From NCBI GenBank assembly GCA_947585965.1, contig CANPXK010000017.1, forward strand, positions 1-39,474: DNA of 39,474 nucleotides, given 5' to 3'. Shown piece by piece: positions 26,406 to 33,946 of this stretch; position 1 is the first letter of the stretch, and each line of letters starts with the position of its first letter. The notes under the pieces were generated by a model. That model was not told where the DNA came from, made no database searches, and was given only the letters and a program-made list of their open reading frames with translations. Both the position numbers and the translations under genes were made by a program. The stretch is from an uncultured Clostridia bacterium. Its GTDB lineage: Bacteria; Bacillota; Clostridia; Oscillospirales; Acutalibacteraceae.

Positions 26406-27608
26406 TTAATCAATAATGTTGGAAACACTTGGGAAAATTTCAAGACTTCTTTTAAGTATTCCGTTCATATATGCAATGGCTGTTCCGTAATTTGTAATCG
26501 GTATGCCTTCGTCCTGTGCGCATTTCAGACGGTATTTCATTTCACGCTCGTTAAGCATACAGCCGCCGCAATGAAGAATAAGCTTATATTTGTCAAGACT
26601 GTCGGGAAATTCCGTTCCGCTTGTCCATTCAAAATTGATATCATTCAGTCCGGTAAATTTCCTGATGAGGGCAGGGAGTTTCTGTGTTCCAATATCTCCG
26701 CACTGTCTGTGATGAGTACAGCCCTCCGAAATAAGAACCGTGTCGCCCTCCTTAAGCTCGGATATCACACGTACCCCCTCAACAACAAGCCTGAGATTGC
26801 CCTTGTAATTTGCAAAAAGAATGGAGAAAGAGGTAAGAAGGATATCCTTTGGAGTGTCCCTGCTGACTCTTGCGAAGGCCTGACTGTCCGTTATTACAAG
26901 CTTGGGCTTTCTTGCGAGGGAATCAAGAGTTGCCTTAAGCTCCGTATCCTGAGTTACAACTGAAATTGCATGACAATCCAGTATATCCCTGAGAGTCTGC
27001 TGCTGCGGCAGGATAAGTCTGCCCTTTGGAGCGGCGGCGTCAATCGGAACGACAAGAACAACCACATCATTCTCTTCAAGCATATCGGAAATGATATGCT
27101 TATTATTTTCCTGTCCCTTGGAAAGCTTACCGATAAGCTCCTTAAGCTCAAATATATTTTCCCCCGTTTTTGCACTGACAAGGATTTCATTTTCACCCGA
27201 AAGTGCAATATTTTTAAGGTCGCTTTTGTTATAGGCTATAATATAGGGTATATTTTTAGCCTTAAATCTTTCAATAAGCTTTTTATCCTCGTCAGAGATA
27301 CCCTCGTCAGCAGAGATTATCAGAACGGCTATATCCGTCTTATTCAGAACCTGATAGCTCTTTTTTACACGCAGCTTACCGAGCTCGCCCTCATCATCAA
27401 TACCCGGGGTGTCAATAATAACAACCGGTCCGAGGGGTAGAAGCTCCATAGCCTTAGATACAGGGTCGGTCGTTGTACCGAGCGTCTCGGAAACGATAGC
27501 AAGATCCTGACCTGTTACGGCATTTACTATACTTGATTTTCCCGCATTTCTTTTTCCGAAAAATGAAATATGCAGTCTATCCGCAGAAGGTGTTGAATTT
27601 AAACTCAT
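26406..27608 (-). CDS. hydF: [FeFe]-hydrogenase H-cluster maturation GTPase HydF
   Basis: Scaffold that carries the diiron precursor and delivers it to the hydrogenase. The 400-residue protein has a GTPase domain (GKRNAGKSSIVNAVTG, VIIDTPGIDDEGELG, AYNKSDL), a dimerisation domain, and the cluster-binding C terminus with CTHHRQCGDIG and LHCGGCML. The latter two give the CxH...HCxxC ligand set. Normal length. It lies 95 bases after hydE. hydG and hydA are not in the window. Confidence 0.95.
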   Translation of the reverse strand: MSLNSTPSADRLHISFFGKRNAGKSSIVNAVTGQDLAIVSETLGTTTDPVSKAMELLPLGPVVIIDTPGIDDEGELGKLRVKKSYQVLNKTDIAVLIISADEGISDEDKKLIERFKAKNIPYIIAYNKSDLKNIALSGENEILVSAKTGENIFELKELIGKLSKGQENNKHIISDMLEENDVVVLVVPIDAAAPKGRLILPQQQTLRDILDCHAISVVTQDTELKATLDSLARKPKLVITDSQAFARVSRDTPKDILLTSFSILFANYKGNLRLVVEGVRVISELKEGDTVLISEGCTHHRQCGDIGTQKLPALIRKFTGLNDINFEWTSGTEFPDSLDKYKLILHCGGCMLNEREMKYRLKCAQDEGIPITNYGTAIAYMNGILKRSLEIFPSVSNIID

Positions 27609-27703
27609 AACAATTCTCCTTAATCATTATTCCACTGCTGTATTGTTTTAACAGCAAGTGATTTTTACAATAAAGGTTATTTAATCATCATAACCAGAAA
27701 CAG

Positions 27704-28747
27704 CTAACGGAAATTTACGGCATCTCCTCTGTTTACAACTACCTTATAACCGATACTTTCCATTCTTTGCTCCATGCAGTGCCTGCATTCCGCCGCCTCA
27801 TCACCCGTACATATCTTGTTGTCATACAAAAGATATTTATTTCTGACGTTCGTCGGTGATAAATTCGGCATCACTACATTTGCACCCGCAAGTATGCCCA
27901 ATTCCCTGCCACGGGGGTGAATCGTTCCTAAAGCGGTTGTTGAGGGGAGAAGTACATCGGGCAGCGTAAGACGGATAAGTCCGAGCATAAAAAGCGTAAG
28001 CTCCAATGTTCCGCTTTTGAAATCCCTGAACGGTGTATCATGCTGGGCGATAAACGGTCCTATACCGACCATCTGCGGCTGTAATTCCTTTATGAACAGC
28101 AAATCCTCCGCAAGATTTTCCGCCGTCTGATACGGAGAGCCTACCATAAAGCCGCAGCCTACCTGATAACCGATTTCTTTAAGGTCATATAGACAGCGCT
28201 TGCGGTTTTCACAGCTTAACTCCTTTGGATGCAGCTTACCGTAATGCTCGCAATTTGCTGTTTCATGCCGCAGAAGATACCGATTTGCCCCTGCATCAAA
28301 AAATGCCTTATAGCTCTCATAGCTTTTTTCACCTATTGAAAGCGTAATTGCACAATCGGGATATTTTTTCCTTACGGAGCTTATTATATCAGTCATGAGG
28401 TCATCCGTAAAATAAGGATCCTCACCGCCCTGAAGTACAAAAGTACGGAATCCGAGAGCATATCCGCTTTCACAGCAGTCGAGAATCTGCTCCTTTGTAA
28501 GTCTGTAACGCTCCGCATTTTTATTGCTTCGTCTTATTCCGCAGTAAAGGCAGTCGTTTTTACAGTAATTTGTAAATTCGATAAGTCCACGGATATATAC
28601 ATCATGTCCGTAAAACTTATGCCTGATATTTCTTGATTTTTCAAAGAGGTACTCCGAAAGCTCCGGGGTAAAGTTCTTTATCAGTTCGGTATATTCCGAA
28701 AACTCCAACACGGAGTTTTTTTCAAGTTTATCAATAAGTTTTTTCAT
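27704..28747 (-). CDS. hydE: [FeFe]-hydrogenase H-cluster radical SAM maturase HydE
   Basis: Radical-SAM enzyme that acts in building the H-cluster dithiolate/diiron precursor. 347 residues. The SAM cluster motif is CKNDCLYCG (CxxxCxxC), followed by RRSNKNAERYRL and VLQGGEDPYFTDD. The C terminus holds a second cluster motif CTGDEAAECRHC (Cx7CxxC), as in some HydE proteins. The start overlaps the stop of the regulator gene by four bases (ATGA), so the two are translationally coupled. Confidence 0.95.
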   Translation of the reverse strand: MKKLIDKLEKNSVLEFSEYTELIKNFTPELSEYLFEKSRNIRHKFYGHDVYIRGLIEFTNYCKNDCLYCGIRRSNKNAERYRLTKEQILDCCESGYALGFRTFVLQGGEDPYFTDDLMTDIISSVRKKYPDCAITLSIGEKSYESYKAFFDAGANRYLLRHETANCEHYGKLHPKELSCENRKRCLYDLKEIGYQVGCGFMVGSPYQTAENLAEDLLFIKELQPQMVGIGPFIAQHDTPFRDFKSGTLELTLFMLGLIRLTLPDVLLPSTTALGTIHPRGRELGILAGANVVMPNLSPTNVRNKYLLYDNKICTGDEAAECRHCMEQRMESIGYKVVVNRGDAVNFR

Positions 28748-28989
28748 TTATTGGAAAATGCCACCTTTGAGCTTATTCCGTCAATCATGCCGATTTTTCC
28801 CGAAAGTGTATTTATAATATCAGTCGGTGCATCAAGCGCTATGCTTATAATATTGACATTTCTTTTGGGATAGGGCAGTCCCATTCTGCCAATGATATAA
28901 TCCGAATATTCGTGCAGAAGGTCGTTAAGCTTGTTTGTGGAATCAAGGTTTTCAACTATGATACCGATTATTGATACATGATTTTCCAT
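28744..28989 (-). CDS. TM1266-type iron-only hydrogenase system regulator
   Basis: An 81-residue ACT-like/ferredoxin-fold protein, ENHVSIIGIIVENLDSTNKLNDLLHEYSDYIIGRMGLPYP and IISIALDAPTDIINTLSGKIGMIDGI. It matches the small putative regulator found with hyd maturation genes. Its ligand is unknown. I chose the ATG at 28989 (MENHVSII), with AAGGAG 9 bases upstream. The in-frame extension to 29070 would be translated from the terminator hairpin and is rejected. First gene of the hyd operon. Confidence 0.88.
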   Translation of the reverse strand: MENHVSIIGIIVENLDSTNKLNDLLHEYSDYIIGRMGLPYPKRNVNIISIALDAPTDIINTLSGKIGMIDGISSKVAFSNK

Positions 28990-29160
28990 AAAAAATATCT
29001 CCTTATTTGCCGCGAAGCGAAAAGCACCCCTGATATATGCAAGGGTGCTGTCTTTAACGTAATATTCCACACACCCTTTGGTTCAGGAAAAGCCTTTTGC
29101 CTCAGAAGCAGCTATTTTTAATATGGTTTCACGTTCAGCACGGAGCTTACACGCTCAACC
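28990..29160 (-). promoter_or_regulatory. Structured leader with antiterminator/terminator switch upstream of the hyd operon
   Basis: The roughly 170-base leader folds, by eye, into three parts. First is a compact three-way junction closed by GGTT/AACC with GAGC/GCTC and CGT/ACG hairpins (about 29110-29150). Next is a hairpin TTC.GAGG.AAAA with TTTTCC.GAA (about 29080-29106). Last is a terminator with arms at 29041-29049 and 29022-29030 (AGCACCC/GGGTGCT, short T tract). AAGGGTG (complement at 29072-29078) can pair with CACCCTT of the left terminator arm, a mutually exclusive antiterminator. I recognise no known riboswitch class. Confidence 0.6.
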
Positions 29161-29167
29161 TGTTTTA

Positions 29168-29197
29168 ATTTTACCATACTCTTATGTTTTTTTTCAA
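29168..29197 (-). promoter_or_regulatory. Promoter of the hyd maturation operon
   Basis: Minus strand TTGAAA (29197-29192), 18 bases, TAAAAT (29173-29168), in the gap after the CDF gene. It makes the hyd leader a separate transcript start. Confidence 0.65.
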
Positions 29198-29214
29198 TAG
29201 GAAGACCGAATTTT

Positions 29215-30123
29215 TTATTCCGGATTTACATGAACCATGATATGTTTAAGATTTGGAAAATTTCTCTCCACTGTATTATGCACCTGTTCAGCTATTGCAT
29301 GACCTTCACTAAGCGTTTTGCTGCCGTCAACACAAATTTCTATATCGGCATATATTTTGTTCCCGAATATTCTTGTTTTTAAAAGATCTACACCGATAAC
29401 GTCCTCATGTGCGAGTACGCAATCGCGTATTGCATCTTCGGTTTCTTCGTCACATGAATGATCGACCATTTTATTGACGGCATCGGCAAAAATACTGTAT
29501 GCTGCCTTGATTATAAACAGGCATATAACAATGCTTGCAATCGGTTCAAGTATCGGTATTCCGTTTCTTGCGCCCACTATACCGATAAGAGCGCCCACAG
29601 ATGAGAGTGCGTCACTGCGGTGGTGCCACGCATCCGCCATAACAGCACCGGAATCAATAATTTTTGCATAATGCCTTGTGTACCGGAACATAGCCTCCTT
29701 TACGACAATGGAAATAACAGCGGCTATAAGTGCAAGTATTCCCGGCGGTGTAAATCCATTATAATCACCTGCGGTAATATCTCCTATTGCTTCCGCTCCT
29801 ATCATCAGACCTGTGAGAAACAGCAGAACGGCAAGTATTATAGCGGCAACACATTCAAAGCGTTCGTGACCGTAGGGGTGTTCGTTATCGGGTTTGTTTC
29901 CGGCAAGCTTTACTCCGATTATTACGATGATACTGCTGAAAACGTCCGAAGCTGAATGAACGCCGTCACTTACCATGGCACCGGAATTTGCAAAAAATCC
30001 CGCCGCAAGTTTGAAGAGGGAGAGGACGGAATTGGCGGCAATGCTTACAACTGATACTTCTACGGCTGTTTGTACATCATTTTTTTTGTTGTCTTTTTTT
30101 GATATCTGTTGTTGCTTACTCAT
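29215..30123 (-). CDS. CDF-family cation efflux transporter (probable Ni/Co exporter)
   Basis: Cation diffusion facilitator that exports divalent metal in exchange for protons. The 302-residue protein has six membrane helices with the metal-site motifs SDGVHSASDVFSS (helix 2) and DAWHHRSDALSSVG (helix 5), plus HPYGHERFE. The cytoplasmic C-terminal domain (DEETEDAIRDCVLAHEDVIGVDLLKTRIFGNKIYADIEI in pattern, ending KHIMVHVNPE) is typical. Family sequence alone would leave the metal open; the NiCo-type riboswitch just upstream points to cobalt or nickel. Binding site before the ATG is weak (GAAGTG). Confidence 0.93.
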   Translation of the reverse strand: MSKQQQISKKDNKKNDVQTAVEVSVVSIAANSVLSLFKLAAGFFANSGAMVSDGVHSASDVFSSIIVIIGVKLAGNKPDNEHPYGHERFECVAAIILAVLLFLTGLMIGAEAIGDITAGDYNGFTPPGILALIAAVISIVVKEAMFRYTRHYAKIIDSGAVMADAWHHRSDALSSVGALIGIVGARNGIPILEPIASIVICLFIIKAAYSIFADAVNKMVDHSCDEETEDAIRDCVLAHEDVIGVDLLKTRIFGNKIYADIEICVDGSKTLSEGHAIAEQVHNTVERNFPNLKHIMVHVNPE

Positions 30124-30157
30124 ATGATCACTTCTTTTCCGGATATTAAAAAACCGC

Positions 30158-30247
30158 GGGAACAGTAACTGAAATTACCGTCCCACGGGCAAATGCTCCG
30201 CTGTCACAAACGTGACCCGGATAAAGCGAAAGCTTCTCCTGATCAGT
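30158..30247 (-). promoter_or_regulatory. NiCo (czcD) riboswitch with overlapping terminator
   Basis: On the minus strand the aptamer (30247-30177) has, in order, the landmarks I know from the NiCo class: ACTGATCAGG, a helix AAGC/GCTT, CCGGG, a helix GTCAC/GTGAC, GCGGAGCA, and GTGGGACGGT. ACTG pairs with CGGT to close P1. GGGACGGTAA then also pairs with TTACTGTTCCC (30160-30184 region), making a 10-bp terminator followed by GCGG and TTTTTT. Aptamer and terminator share GGGACGGT, so metal binding would block termination and switch the exporter on. P4 is unusually short here. The class assignment is from memory of the consensus, not a covariance search. Confidence 0.82.
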
Positions 30248-30266
30248 ATATTATATATTATGCCCA

Positions 30267-30295
30267 AGTATACCATAAGAGAACTGAAAAGTCAA
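30267..30295 (-). promoter_or_regulatory. Promoter of the riboswitch-CDF transcript
   Basis: Minus strand TTGACT (30295-30290), 17 bases, TATACT (30272-30267). Transcription would begin about 12 bases before the aptamer. Confidence 0.8.
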
Positions 30296-30423
30296 GAAAA
30301 ACGGTTATATTTTGTGTGGATAATTGTGATGATTTTTGGGATAAATGCGGCAAATCTGAAAAACCATGGTTCGGTTAGTATGATGAGTGATTTCATCTCT
30401 CTATTTAAAATAATTTTTACATA

Positions 30424-30452
30424 TTGATGTTTTAAATAGGGTTTGTTATAAT
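30424..30452 (+). promoter_or_regulatory. Promoter of a small orphan transcript
   Basis: TTGATG (30424-30429), 17 bases, perfect TATAAT (30447-30452), pointing into a region with no sizeable gene on this strand. Confidence 0.6.
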
Positions 30453-30458
30453 ATAGGG

Positions 30459-30707
30459 CAGAGGACAGGCTGCGGATCTGCACAAGATATAAACCTATAT
30501 TTTTCAGAGGGGAGGATATGCATGGTCATTGATTGTGCAGATTGGCATAAGTGAGTGAAATTCGTGATATATTACCGAATACTTGATTTATATTTCTAAA
30601 ATTTTTAATAAGTTTTTATCATTATTGTGTTGAGACTTTTATTTTTGTAAAGCTAAGCAATAATTTATAAGACCCCGGTGGCAATACCTATGTATTGTGC
30701 CGGGGTC
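30459..30707 (+). ncRNA. Candidate small RNA or sORF mRNA
   Basis: About 250 bases between a good promoter and a strong terminator. It contains a 10-residue ORF at 30522-30554 (MVIDCADWHK) with an ideal GGGGAGG site six bases upstream. ATCTGCACAA (30476-30485) is perfectly complementary to TTGTGCAGAT (30533-30542), so the ribosome binding site lies in the loop and part of the sORF in the stem. The rest (30555-30670) is A/T-rich with no feature I can name. It could be a regulatory RNA, a microprotein gene or a leader whose downstream gene was lost. Confidence 0.4.
30671..30707. terminator. Bidirectional terminator after the degenerate protease gene
   Basis: GACCCCGG (30671-30678) and CCGGGGTC (30700-30707) pair perfectly with an inner CAATAC/GTATTG stem. 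ATTAATTTTTG follows on the plus strand and TTATAAATTATT on the minus strand. It lies between the small plus-strand unit and the minus-strand gene that ends at 30743. Confidence 0.85.
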
Positions 30708-30742
30708 ATTAATTTTTGCGTAATTAAAGCATTGTAAAATAT

Positions 30743-31822
30743 TTACTTTTGTTTCCTCTTTACTGCCAATATAACCACCACAGCAGCAACAACTGCTACC
30801 ACGGCTACTCCGATAATTATTAGAATTATTGACATATCATTTTCTTTTTTTTCATCAGAAACAGGACTTTTTGAAGTATCTTTGTCAGTTTGGGATTCCG
30901 TAACAGATTCAGAGCGATCAGAAACTGATGATTCGGAGCCGATGACCTGTTCGGATTGTTCAGAAATAGATGATTCAACATCAACGCTTGGCTCGGATGT
31001 AACGCTTGATTCCAGTTGAGAAGAAACGGATGATTCAGCATCAATACTTTCTTCTGTGGAGGATTCCTTAGGTTCACTTGCTTTTTTATAATCAATGGTA
31101 TTTGTATCAAGAACGCCCTCTATATCGTTTATCGGGATAGCCTTATATCCATCATCTCTGAGTGCAATCGTAACAGCAACTACCGAACCGTCCTGATCAA
31201 TTACAGGACTCCCTATAAATCCCCCTGTCGGATTGTTCATCGTGTATTCTATGCTGTTTGTATCTATCTTTGAAATTTTTCCCTCATTGATAACAGTTGT
31301 ATCCGAATCTGTCATAGAATAGCCTATACTATAAACCGTTTCGGCAGTTTCAATACTATCACTGTCTCCGAGAGGAAGGTCAAAATAATCAGACTGATCA
31401 AAATTGATAGCATTATTTAACCTCAAAACTGCAAAATTATTATCACTGTCACTGAGAACAGATGTTGCATCAACGTAGACGTTACTTATTTTTGTCCTTA
31501 CCTTGAGCTTTGAACTGTCAAACTTAAAATCCGGACCCATCGCCTCTGCCAGCACAGCTTCTGCACTTGCAGGCAAGACGCTCTTACTGGTGATAACAGT
31601 GCTATTATTTATTATAAACCCTGTGCACGATGATACAAGATAATTTGCATCTCCATACACACTTTCTATTTTTATAACACCGTTTTCATTTTGCTTTACA
31701 TTGTCGGAGACCCCCTCAACGGCAATTGCATCAAACGACGTTATCGCTCCGACAGAAGCAATCGTAATGACTGCTGTAACTACGGATAAGAATTTAGCAC
31801 CAATTATTTTCTTTAAACCCAT
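30743..31822 (-). CDS. Membrane-anchored trypsin-like protein with degenerate catalytic triad
   Basis: 359 residues: a signal/anchor segment (about 10-30), a trypsin-like beta-barrel (about 45-240), a Ser/Glu-rich stalk (about 250-325, repeats of the type ESSVS.Q.ES), one membrane helix (about 330-354) and KRKQK at the end. Aligned by eye with DegP/HtrA-like domains, TNAHVV becomes TSKSVL (His to Ser81), the D-x-A-V-L aspartate becomes Asn129 in NNFAVLRL, and GNSGGP becomes GFIGSP (Ser to Ile203). All three catalytic positions are therefore replaced, suggesting a secreted, membrane-tethered binding protein rather than a protease. No PDZ domain. The ATG at 31822 has AAGGGA about 10 bases upstream. 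Confidence 0.75.
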   Translation of the reverse strand: MGLKKIIGAKFLSVVTAVITIASVGAITSFDAIAVEGVSDNVKQNENGVIKIESVYGDANYLVSSCTGFIINNSTVITSKSVLPASAEAVLAEAMGPDFKFDSSKLKVRTKISNVYVDATSVLSDSDNNFAVLRLNNAINFDQSDYFDLPLGDSDSIETAETVYSIGYSMTDSDTTVINEGKISKIDTNSIEYTMNNPTGGFIGSPVIDQDGSVVAVTIALRDDGYKAIPINDIEGVLDTNTIDYKKASEPKESSTEESIDAESSVSSQLESSVTSEPSVDVESSISEQSEQVIGSESSVSDRSESVTESQTDKDTSKSPVSDEKKENDMSIILIIIGVAVVAVVAAVVVILAVKRKQK

Positions 31823-31949
31823 AAATTACCATTCCCTTCATTATCACAGAATACAAACACAGCAATATATCTGAAGATTTTAAAATTTTGTAAAAAAGCT
31901 TACGCTTAAAGATAGTGATTTGTGGCAGCGTATTGAACAGTACACCTTG

Positions 31950-31979
31950 ATTGTATCATAATTTGTTAATAAAAGTCAA
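31950..31979 (-). promoter_or_regulatory. Promoter of the trypsin-like gene
   Basis: Minus strand TTGACT (31979-31974), 18 bases, TACAAT (31955-31950). Confidence 0.7.
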
Positions 31980-32135
31980 GAAGAGAATACGTTTTTGTTG
32001 ATAAATTAATTTTGTAAAAAATTAATAGAAGTAAAATAGTTTATCCAATTCCTTAAGTCGAACAAAATCGTGAGTGTAAAACGAGATAAGCAAAAAGTCA
32101 TTAAAAACTGTTATTTTTTGTGTGGTTTTATGATA

Positions 32136-32164
32136 TTGCTTTTTGATAATGAATGGGGTACAAT
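32136..32164 (+). promoter_or_regulatory. Promoter of the RNA methyltransferase-dnaE operon
   Basis: TTGCTT (32136-32141), 17 bases, TACAAT (32159-32164), about 35 bases before the start. Confidence 0.6.
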
Positions 32165-32199
32165 TATGTTGTACAAATAAATGAAAATGAGGAAAAATT

Positions 32200-33336
32200 A
32201 TGGAAAAAATTCAATTTTCGGCACCGTGCCTTTTCGGGATAGAGGGTATATGTGCAGACGAACTGAAAAGAATGGATATAGAAAATGTGAGGGCGGAAAA
32301 CGGCAGAGTACTTTTTGAGGGTGATTATTCCACTCTTGCGAGGGTCAATCTTTGCTCACGCTATGCGGAAAGGGTGCAGATACTCCTTGGTGAGTTTCAC
32401 GCATACAGCTTTGAGGAGCTTTTCCGCGGAGTGGAAAAAATAGAATGGGAAATGTGGATTGAAAAGGATGATGCCTTTCCCGTAAAGGGACATTCCGTAA
32501 GCTCAAAGCTTGCAAGTGTTCCGGATTGCCAGAAGATAATAAAAAAGGCAGTTGTAAAGCGGCTTTCGTCAAAGTATCATACCGATTGGTTCGATGAAAC
32601 GGGGGGAAAGCACCAGATACAGTTTCTGATTATTAAGGATAAGGTAAGTATAATGCTTGATACCTCCGGTGAGGGACTGCATAAAAGAGGTTACCGCAGA
32701 GATTCCACAACCGCACCGATAAAGGAAACGCTTGCCGCAGCAATGGCTGATCTTTCCCATGTACGTCCGTTCAGTACCGTAGTGGATCCGTTCTGCGGTT
32801 CGGGAACTATACTTATTGAATCCGCACTTAAGGCACTCAATATTGCCCCCGGAATACTGAGGAGATTTGCCGCCGAGAAATGGGATGTTATACCCCCGGG
32901 GATATGGTCGGAGGAGAGGGAACGCTGCTTTGACCTTGTTGACCATAGTGCACAGTTTGAGGCATACGGCTATGATATAGACAGTGAAGCCGTTGAGCTT
33001 ACGCTCGCCAATGCCAAAAAGGCGGGAGTGGAAAAGCGTATTCATGCGGGGAGACGTGATATTTCGGAGTTTAAAGCGGAATTTGAAAGGGCGGCAGTGA
33101 TATGTAATCCGCCATACGGTGAAAGACTTCTTGATATAGACCGTTCAAGGGATATTTACCGTATAATGGGTAAAAAATTTGAAAGGCGGCAGGGCTATAG
33201 CTATACGATAATAAGTCCCGATGACAGCTTTGAAAATATTTTCGGCAGACCGGCGGATAAAAGAAGAAAGCTGTATAACGGTATGATAAAATGTCAGGTG
33301 TATATGTATTTTAAAAATTTTCAGATAAAAAAATAA
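32200..33336 (+). CDS. THUMP-domain class I SAM-dependent RNA methyltransferase (RlmL/YpsC-like)
   Basis: 378-residue rRNA guanine-N2 methyltransferase-type protein. The N-terminal ferredoxin-like/THUMP part runs FGIEGICADELKRMDIENVRAENGRVLFEGD to LDTSGEGLHKRGYR. The methyltransferase domain has TVVDPFCGSGTILIESALKALN, YGYDIDSEAVELTLANA and the catalytic VICNPPYGERL. It corresponds to the first half of E. coli RlmL, as in Bacillus YpsC. GAGG lies 8 bases before the ATG. Likely first gene of a unit with the GNAT gene and dnaE. Confidence 0.92.
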   Translation: MEKIQFSAPCLFGIEGICADELKRMDIENVRAENGRVLFEGDYSTLARVNLCSRYAERVQILLGEFHAYSFEELFRGVEKIEWEMWIEKDDAFPVKGHSVSSKLASVPDCQKIIKKAVVKRLSSKYHTDWFDETGGKHQIQFLIIKDKVSIMLDTSGEGLHKRGYRRDSTTAPIKETLAAAMADLSHVRPFSTVVDPFCGSGTILIESALKALNIAPGILRRFAAEKWDVIPPGIWSEERERCFDLVDHSAQFEAYGYDIDSEAVELTLANAKKAGVEKRIHAGRRDISEFKAEFERAAVICNPPYGERLLDIDRSRDIYRIMGKKFERRQGYSYTIISPDDSFENIFGRPADKRRKLYNGMIKCQVYMYFKNFQIKK

Positions 33337-33392
33337 TTATACGATTTTCCGAGGCTTATTTTTATGATATTAAGAGGAGATCAGGACTTGAT

Positions 33393-33911
33393 ATGATAAT
33401 AAAGACAGACAGACTTATTCTTGAAGTGCTTGGAACAAAGCATTTTCCCACAGCCTGCAAATATATGACTGATACGGAAAATGCAAAATTGATGGTGTTC
33501 CTGCCTTGCGAGGATAATAAGGAGGTATTGAATTATCTTCGTAAAGCGGAAATGCAGTGGGAAAATGAAAAGCCTGAATATCTTGACGCGGCGATGATAC
33601 TTGACGGCATACACATAGGAGCCGTAAGCATAGAATTTGTCGATAACGGAAAAACAGGCGAGCTTGGGTGGATAATTGATAAGAATTATTGGGGAAACGG
33701 TTATACATATGAGGCAGCAAAAGCTTTTATGGAATATTGCAGTGGAAAATATAACCTTACGCATTATATTGCCCATGCAGACAGCGAAAACCATGCCTCA
33801 ATCCGCATAATGGAAAAATTGGGTATGACATTCGTAAGCATATACGGCGGCAGGAAAAACCGTATTTCCGATGAAATAAGAAAAGAAGTTATGTACGAAT
33901 TATTTATTTAA
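33393..33911 (+). CDS. GNAT family N-acetyltransferase (RimJ/RimL-like)
   Basis: 172-residue acetyl-CoA-dependent transferase. It begins with IIKTDRLILEVLGTKHF, typical of the RimJ/RimL group, then GELGWIIDKNYWGNGYTYEAAKAFMEYC (acetyl-CoA-binding region) and AHADSENHASIRIMEKLGM. Substrate cannot be predicted. It lies 56 bases after the methyltransferase and 35 before dnaE. Confidence 0.88.
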   Translation: MIIKTDRLILEVLGTKHFPTACKYMTDTENAKLMVFLPCEDNKEVLNYLRKAEMQWENEKPEYLDAAMILDGIHIGAVSIEFVDNGKTGELGWIIDKNYWGNGYTYEAAKAFMEYCSGKYNLTHYIAHADSENHASIRIMEKLGMTFVSIYGGRKNRISDEIRKEVMYELFI

Positions 33912-33946
33912 GCTTAAGAGAATCATATCGGGAAAGGACAGTAACT

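Larger units (their letters stand above)
31823..32199. other. Divergent intergenic region, 377 bases
   Basis: A/T-rich region between divergent genes. It holds one promoter for each neighbour and a leader of about 125 bases for the minus-strand gene. I see no ORF, repeat or clear RNA fold in the centre (about 31980-32130). Confidence 0.6.

Noticed and set aside
28990-29070. N-terminal extension of the TM1266-type regulator
   Set aside because: The extra 27 codons come from the terminator hairpin region; the ATG at 28989 has a proper AAGGAG site and matches family length.
28990-29160. T-box, TPP, SAM or cobalamin riboswitch in the hyd leader
   Set aside because: I could not find the conserved strings of these classes, such as the T-box sequence or the TPP CTGAGA element, so I left it unassigned.
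30459-30707. 6S RNA
   Set aside because: Length and A/T-rich 3' half do not give the long closed rod with a central bubble; only one local stem was seen.
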